DNA of 5,389 bases from Rhodospirillaceae bacterium (lineage in GTDB: Bacteria > Pseudomonadota > Alphaproteobacteria > Rhodospirillales > Magnetovibrionaceae): contig NVSZ01000086.1 in NCBI GenBank assembly GCA_002732845.1, positions 1 through 5,389 of the forward strand. The letters run 5' to 3'. The position numbers were made by a program, and so were the translations under genes. Below the pieces are notes generated by a model. It ran no database searches. It was not told where the DNA came from and saw nothing but the letters and a program-made list of their open reading frames with translations. Each line of letters opens with the position of its first letter. Positions within the stretch are counted from its first letter, which is position 1. Of the stretch, positions 5,145 to 5,389 are shown in pieces.

Positions 5145-5389
5145 ATGGCACAACGCGGACAGAAAATATTTGCAGGAACTCGGATCAGACGTCTCCGCCG
5201 TGAACTTAATTTAACCTTGATGCAGATGGCGGGAGCTCTTGGCATTTCCACCAGCTATCTGAACCTCATTGAACGCAATCAACGCCCCTTAAGTGCCAAA
5301 TTATTGTTGGATATGGCGAATGCCTATGACATTGATCTCAAGGAATTTTCAGGCGACGAAGACAGTCAGGCCGCGACCTCGTTAAAGGA
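5145..5389 (+). CDS. XRE-family regulator, RamB/ScfR-like (short-chain fatty acyl regulator), N-terminal part
   Basis: 81 codons are visible before the window ends. Residues about 12-66 form an XRE-type helix-turn-helix: IRRLRREL, then LTLMQMAGALGIS and the recognition helix region TSYLNLIERNQRPLS, ending in LLLDMANAYDIDLKEF. The opening (MAQRGQKIFAGTRIRRLRRE) and the STSYLNLIERNQRP segment are typical of the roughly 470-residue RamB/ScfR group. Those proteins carry an IrrE/M78-like domain and a DUF2083 domain after the HTH, and they control isocitrate lyase and related acetate or propionate genes by sensing acyl-CoA. The C-terminal domains lie outside the window, so this family call rests on the HTH and on the divergent aceA neighbour. 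It probably regulates aceA and itself through the repeats in 5068-5105. Confidence 0.82.
   Translation, partial: MAQRGQKIFAGTRIRRLRRELNLTLMQMAGALGISTSYLNLIERNQRPLSAKLLLDMANAYDIDLKEFSGDEDSQAATSLK

Overview
The window looks like a chromosomal segment of an alphaproteobacterium of moderate GC, most plausibly Rhodospirillales or a related marine or aquatic lineage. The grounds are an ArgC of the short 'type 2' class, and an isocitrate lyase gene divergent from an XRE-type regulator that resembles the RamB/ScfR family. The taxonomic placement is inference from gene content, not from a search. Eight protein-coding genes are supported, two of them cut by the window edges. No rRNA, tRNA, CRISPR or insertion sequence is visible.

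Layout. Positions 1-668 (minus) hold the N-terminal part of a zinc-ribbon class I SAM methyltransferase. It starts at a TTG codon that overlaps the stop codon of argC (665-1567, minus), so the two form a tight operon. Divergent from argC, at 1712-2065 (plus), is a small DOPA 4,5-dioxygenase-like protein. It ends 1 bp from a convergent metal-handling cluster.

Metal cluster, 2067-3229. A stand-alone CopZ N-terminal-type Zn/[2Fe-2S] metallochaperone (2067-2495) overlaps a MerF-like two-helix membrane transporter (2488-2721), both on the minus strand. A MerR-family metal sensor is divergent from them (2834-3229, plus). The shared intergenic region holds a promoter typical of the MerR family: TTGAGC, a 19-bp spacer and TATAGT, with a perfect CCTGTA-N5-TACAGG dyad in the spacer. 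The likely logic is that the sensor binds a soft metal (mercury or a similar ion) and switches on transporter plus chaperone. No merA or merP lies in the window. A strong, probably bidirectional terminator follows the regulator.

Glyoxylate-cycle part, 3318-5389. Isocitrate lyase aceA (3609-4910, minus) is followed 30 bp downstream by an unrecognised 86-residue ORF (3318-3578). Divergent from aceA is the start of an XRE-family regulator (5145 to the window end). The 234-bp intergenic region between them is AT-rich. It carries three tandem TTGTCAAA copies and an 8-bp inverted repeat, which are good candidates for the operator of that regulator.
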